Below are positions 5,005 through 6,246 of a stretch of 6,246 nucleotides of DNA, one piece after another (position 1 is the stretch's first letter; every line of letters begins with the position of its first letter). The position numbers were made by a program, and so were the translations under genes. Under the pieces are notes generated by a model. That model worked only from the letters and a program-made list of their open reading frames with translations. It did no database searches and was not told the origin of the DNA. The stretch covers positions 1 to 6,246 of the forward strand of contig VBOM01000114.1 in assembly GCA_005877535.1 (NCBI GenBank), read 5' to 3'. This DNA comes from Nitrospirota bacterium. Its GTDB lineage: Bacteria > Nitrospirota > Nitrospiria > Nitrospirales > Nitrospiraceae.

Positions 5005-5846
5005 GCCGCAGGAAAACTCGCGTATTACAAAATACGCTGCTGCGATCTCACGCGTGGTGGGGCCAGAACAGCCAGCTGGAAGCTCAAAAAGGCCAGGCTT
5101 CTCCTCCGGCAAACCCTGGCGGTGTTTCACCCTCCCACCCTGACTCTGCCAAGACAGACTCTTCGCCCCAGGACGCGCCTTATCCCATGCAAGGCCGCAA
5201 CTCCGCAACTGACCATCGATTTACGTTTCACGCCTCACGGTTCACGGCTCCTGGGCGCGATGCGAGAGCAAAGCCGGCCGTCTTTTTCAGCATCCTACTA
5301 ATCTCCTGGCTCTGGTGGGGACCTCACGCCCTATCCGCGAAGGGACATTCAGGATCACCCGGCATTCCACCGGAGAAAGCGGCAGCCTATATCTATGCCG
5401 TCATCAAGGCCGACCGCACACTGTATACGACGGACATCGTCGATCGACTCCAGGCGAAAGGCGTCACCTCGGCGTCCGAACATTGGGAGCAGGAGAACGC
5501 CCTCATGTTGCCTGCCCAGTTTCTCCAGCATTCGGGCAAGTTGGCAGCCGAGAACGGAAGCGGGATCCGGTATCGACTGATCGGTCTCTGGCCTATTTAC
5601 CGGCGTAACGCTCCGGCGAGCGACCTGGAACGCAACGCGTTGGAGTCTCTTCGACAGAATCCAGACCTGCCCGTCACCGGAATCGTGACCAGTGGGCGCA
5701 AACAATACTTTCAGGCAATCTACCCCGACCTCGCCGTCTCACAGGCCTGTATCGACTGCCACAACGGTCATCTGCTCAGCCCGAAACGGGACTTTAAGCT
5801 CAACGATGTGATGGGCGGAATCGCCATCACCCTTCCGCTGGAATAG
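4953..5846 (+). CDS. DUF3365/Tll0287-like exported haem c protein
   Basis: A 297-residue reading frame whose C-terminal 150 residues match the Tll0287-like domain: EKAAAYIYAVIKADRTLYTT, SEHWEQENALMLPAQFL, a NPDLPVTG segment, and CIDCH (266-270), a single c-type haem attachment site. In other bacteria this domain is often the periplasmic sensor of histidine kinases; here it stands alone next to two of them, so a haem-based redox or ligand sensor is a reasonable inference. The start at 4953 has a perfect AGGAGG (4943-4948). The N-terminus is odd: MYRVNVSLYAAALTVF begins a signal peptide, about 95 unrelated residues follow (5000-5284), then FFSILLISWLWWGPHALSA completes it. Removing the insertion restores a normal signal peptide. 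An internal ATG at 5188 would also place a hydrophobic segment near the N-terminus but lacks a ribosome binding site. Export is therefore uncertain. Confidence 0.8.
   Translation: MYRVNVSLYAAALTVFISRRKTRVLQNTLLRSHAWWGQNSQLEAQKGQASPPANPGGVSPSHPDSAKTDSSPQDAPYPMQGRNSATDHRFTFHASRFTAPGRDARAKPAVFFSILLISWLWWGPHALSAKGHSGSPGIPPEKAAAYIYAVIKADRTLYTTDIVDRLQAKGVTSASEHWEQENALMLPAQFLQHSGKLAAENGSGIRYRLIGLWPIYRRNAPASDLERNALESLRQNPDLPVTGIVTSGRKQYFQAIYPDLAVSQACIDCHNGHLLSPKRDFKLNDVMGGIAITLPLE
5020..5037. repeat. Perfect hairpin within the insertion
   Basis: GCGTATT (5020-5026) and AATACGC (5031-5037) form a perfect 7-bp stem with the 4-base loop ACAA. It stands close to the left end of the proposed insertion. 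Confidence 0.5.
5092..5120. repeat. Second inverted repeat within the insertion
   Basis: GCCAGG (5092-5097) pairs with CCTGGC (5115-5120) around a 17-base loop. A small palindrome CCAGCTGG lies just upstream at 5072-5079. Together with the hairpin at 5020-5037 they give the insertion a strongly structured left half. Confidence 0.4.
5219..5246. repeat. Degenerate heptamer tandem array
   Basis: Four heptamers run without gaps: ATTTACG (5219-5225), TTTCACG (5226-5232), CCTCACG (5233-5239) and GTTCACG (5240-5246); the last three share the core TCACG. The array lies in the right half of the insertion and resembles in style the 9-mer arrays at 804-902 and 5870-5959. Confidence 0.55.
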
Positions 5847-5869
5847 GGATGTCGATGGCCGCGCGAGGC

Positions 5870-5962
5870 AAGTGGGACGAGCGAGACTTATGAGAGTTCG
5901 AGGTTCGAGGTTTTCTAAACTTCGAATTTCGGATCGCGCATGTCCCGCCCGTCTCACGTGAG
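5870..5962. repeat. Second palindromic 9-mer element, between convergent genes
   Basis: Two direct 9-mers, AAGTGGGAC (5870-5878) and GAGCGAGAC (5879-5887), face three inverted ones, ATCGCGCAT (5933-5941), GTCCCGCCC (5942-5950) and GTCTCACGT (5951-5959). The centre holds two tandem GTTCGAG heptamers (5896-5909) and the hairpin TTCGAGGTT/AACTTCGAA (5904-5912 and 5918-5926, one G-T pair). The perfect palindrome CTCACGTGAG (5953-5962) closes it. It shares a 13-base identity, GACGAGCGAGACT, with the element at 804-902 (810-822 and 5876-5888). Lying between the stops of two convergent genes, it could serve as a bidirectional transcription barrier, although it has no T-tracts. Confidence 0.6.
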
Positions 5963-6007
5963 CGGCGCATCCCCGATTGCAAAAGAAACGGTCGGGAATC
6001 CTGTGGA

Positions 6008-6246
6008 CTAGGGTGGTGTGGCAGGACTCGCGGGTGTATCTGTTTCAGCGTTGTGATATTCCTCCCGATAGATCTGAATGGCGGTCATCAACAGACTCAC
6101 CAGAACCGGCCCCACGAAGAGCCCGATGAGGCCGTAGAGCGCCAGCCCGCCGAGAACGCTGAATACGAGGAAGAGCACGGGGATCTGGACCGCCTGTCCG
6201 ATCAACCAGGGTCGAAGAAACTGATCGATCATCGACACCACGCCGA
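6008..6246 (-). CDS. AI-2E family membrane protein, C-terminal part (partial)
   Basis: The minus-strand frame enters from the right edge and stops at 6010-6008, giving about 78 residues. The segment DQFLRPWLIG followed by QIPVLFLVFSVLGGLALYGL and then IGLFVGPVLVSLLMTAIQIY is the typical C-terminal signature of the AI-2E transporter (PF01594, formerly DUF20) family: a Leu-Arg-Pro turn, a hydrophobic helix with GG, and GLFxGP leading into the last membrane helix. The acidic, Thr/Pro-rich tail (NAETDTPASPATPP) is a short cytoplasmic extension. Members are multi-pass inner membrane proteins; some export autoinducer-2 or act as ion antiporters, but the substrate here cannot be told. The real start lies outside the window; GTG and ATG codons inside it are internal. 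Confidence 0.85.
   Translation of the reverse strand, partial: GVVSMIDQFLRPWLIGQAVQIPVLFLVFSVLGGLALYGLIGLFVGPVLVSLLMTAIQIYREEYHNAETDTPASPATPP

Larger units (their letters stand above)
5000..5284. mobile_element. 285-bp in-frame insertion in the signal peptide region
   Basis: CCGTCTT occurs at 4993-4999 and again at 5278-5284, exactly 285 bases (95 codons) apart and in the same phase. Deleting one copy plus the intervening DNA joins LTVF to FSILLISWLWW, giving an uninterrupted hydrophobic core. The intervening DNA is made of hairpins and tandem heptamers and encodes a low-complexity, protein-unlike stretch without stops in the host frame. It contains no transposase and no clear terminal inverted repeats, so a non-autonomous element is the best guess. 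The 7-bp repeats may be a target duplication; a chance match is possible. Confidence 0.5.

Noticed and set aside
5020..5250. CRISPR array or integron-type attachment site within the repeat-rich insertion
   Set aside because: The repeats are 7-base degenerate units without spacers, and no integrase, cas gene or conserved recombination core is visible.
5971..5996. Intrinsic terminator downstream of the AI-2E gene
   Set aside because: The pairing CCCGA/TCGGG is only 5 bp with a 15-base loop, and the T-rich run on the minus strand falls inside the loop instead of after the stem.

Overview
The window looks like a chromosomal stretch from a GC-rich Gram-negative bacterium, most likely of the Nitrospira type (Nitrospirota). 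The grounds are the style of its two histidine kinases, the separate haem c/DUF3365 protein, and intergenic DNA full of short degenerate tandem and inverted repeats. This assignment is an inference from content; no marker gene is present.

Left part, minus strand (154-728): a two-gene operon, bolA then grxD (monothiol glutaredoxin), linked by a Shine-Dalgarno that overlaps the bolA stop. These families are known partners in [2Fe-2S] cluster handling. The glutaredoxin has CGFT in place of the usual CGFS.

Divergent gap (729-1112): a symmetrical repeat element (804-902) with four direct 9-mers, a central hairpin and four inverted 9-mers; a possible remnant of an acetyltransferase on the minus strand; and a near-consensus sigma-54 promoter (1025-1040) facing the next operon.

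Signalling cluster, plus strand (1113-5846): a stand-alone receiver protein; a soluble histidine kinase with a Rossmann-like N-terminal domain; a membrane kinase (Cache, TM, HAMP, PAS, HisKA, HATPase) whose reading frame is broken in the Cache domain, apparently by an internal deletion; and an exported DUF3365 (Tll0287-like) protein with one CxxCH haem c site. The DUF3365 gene carries an in-frame 285-bp insertion flanked by 7-bp direct repeats that splits its signal peptide core. The arrangement suggests a redox or haem-ligand sensing system in which two kinases feed one receiver without a DNA-binding output, but it may be decaying: one kinase is broken and the haem protein's export signal is interrupted.

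Right part (5847-6246): a second copy of the 9-mer palindromic repeat between convergent genes, then the C-terminal end of a minus-strand AI-2E family membrane protein that runs off the window. No rRNA, tRNA, CRISPR array or transposase gene was seen.
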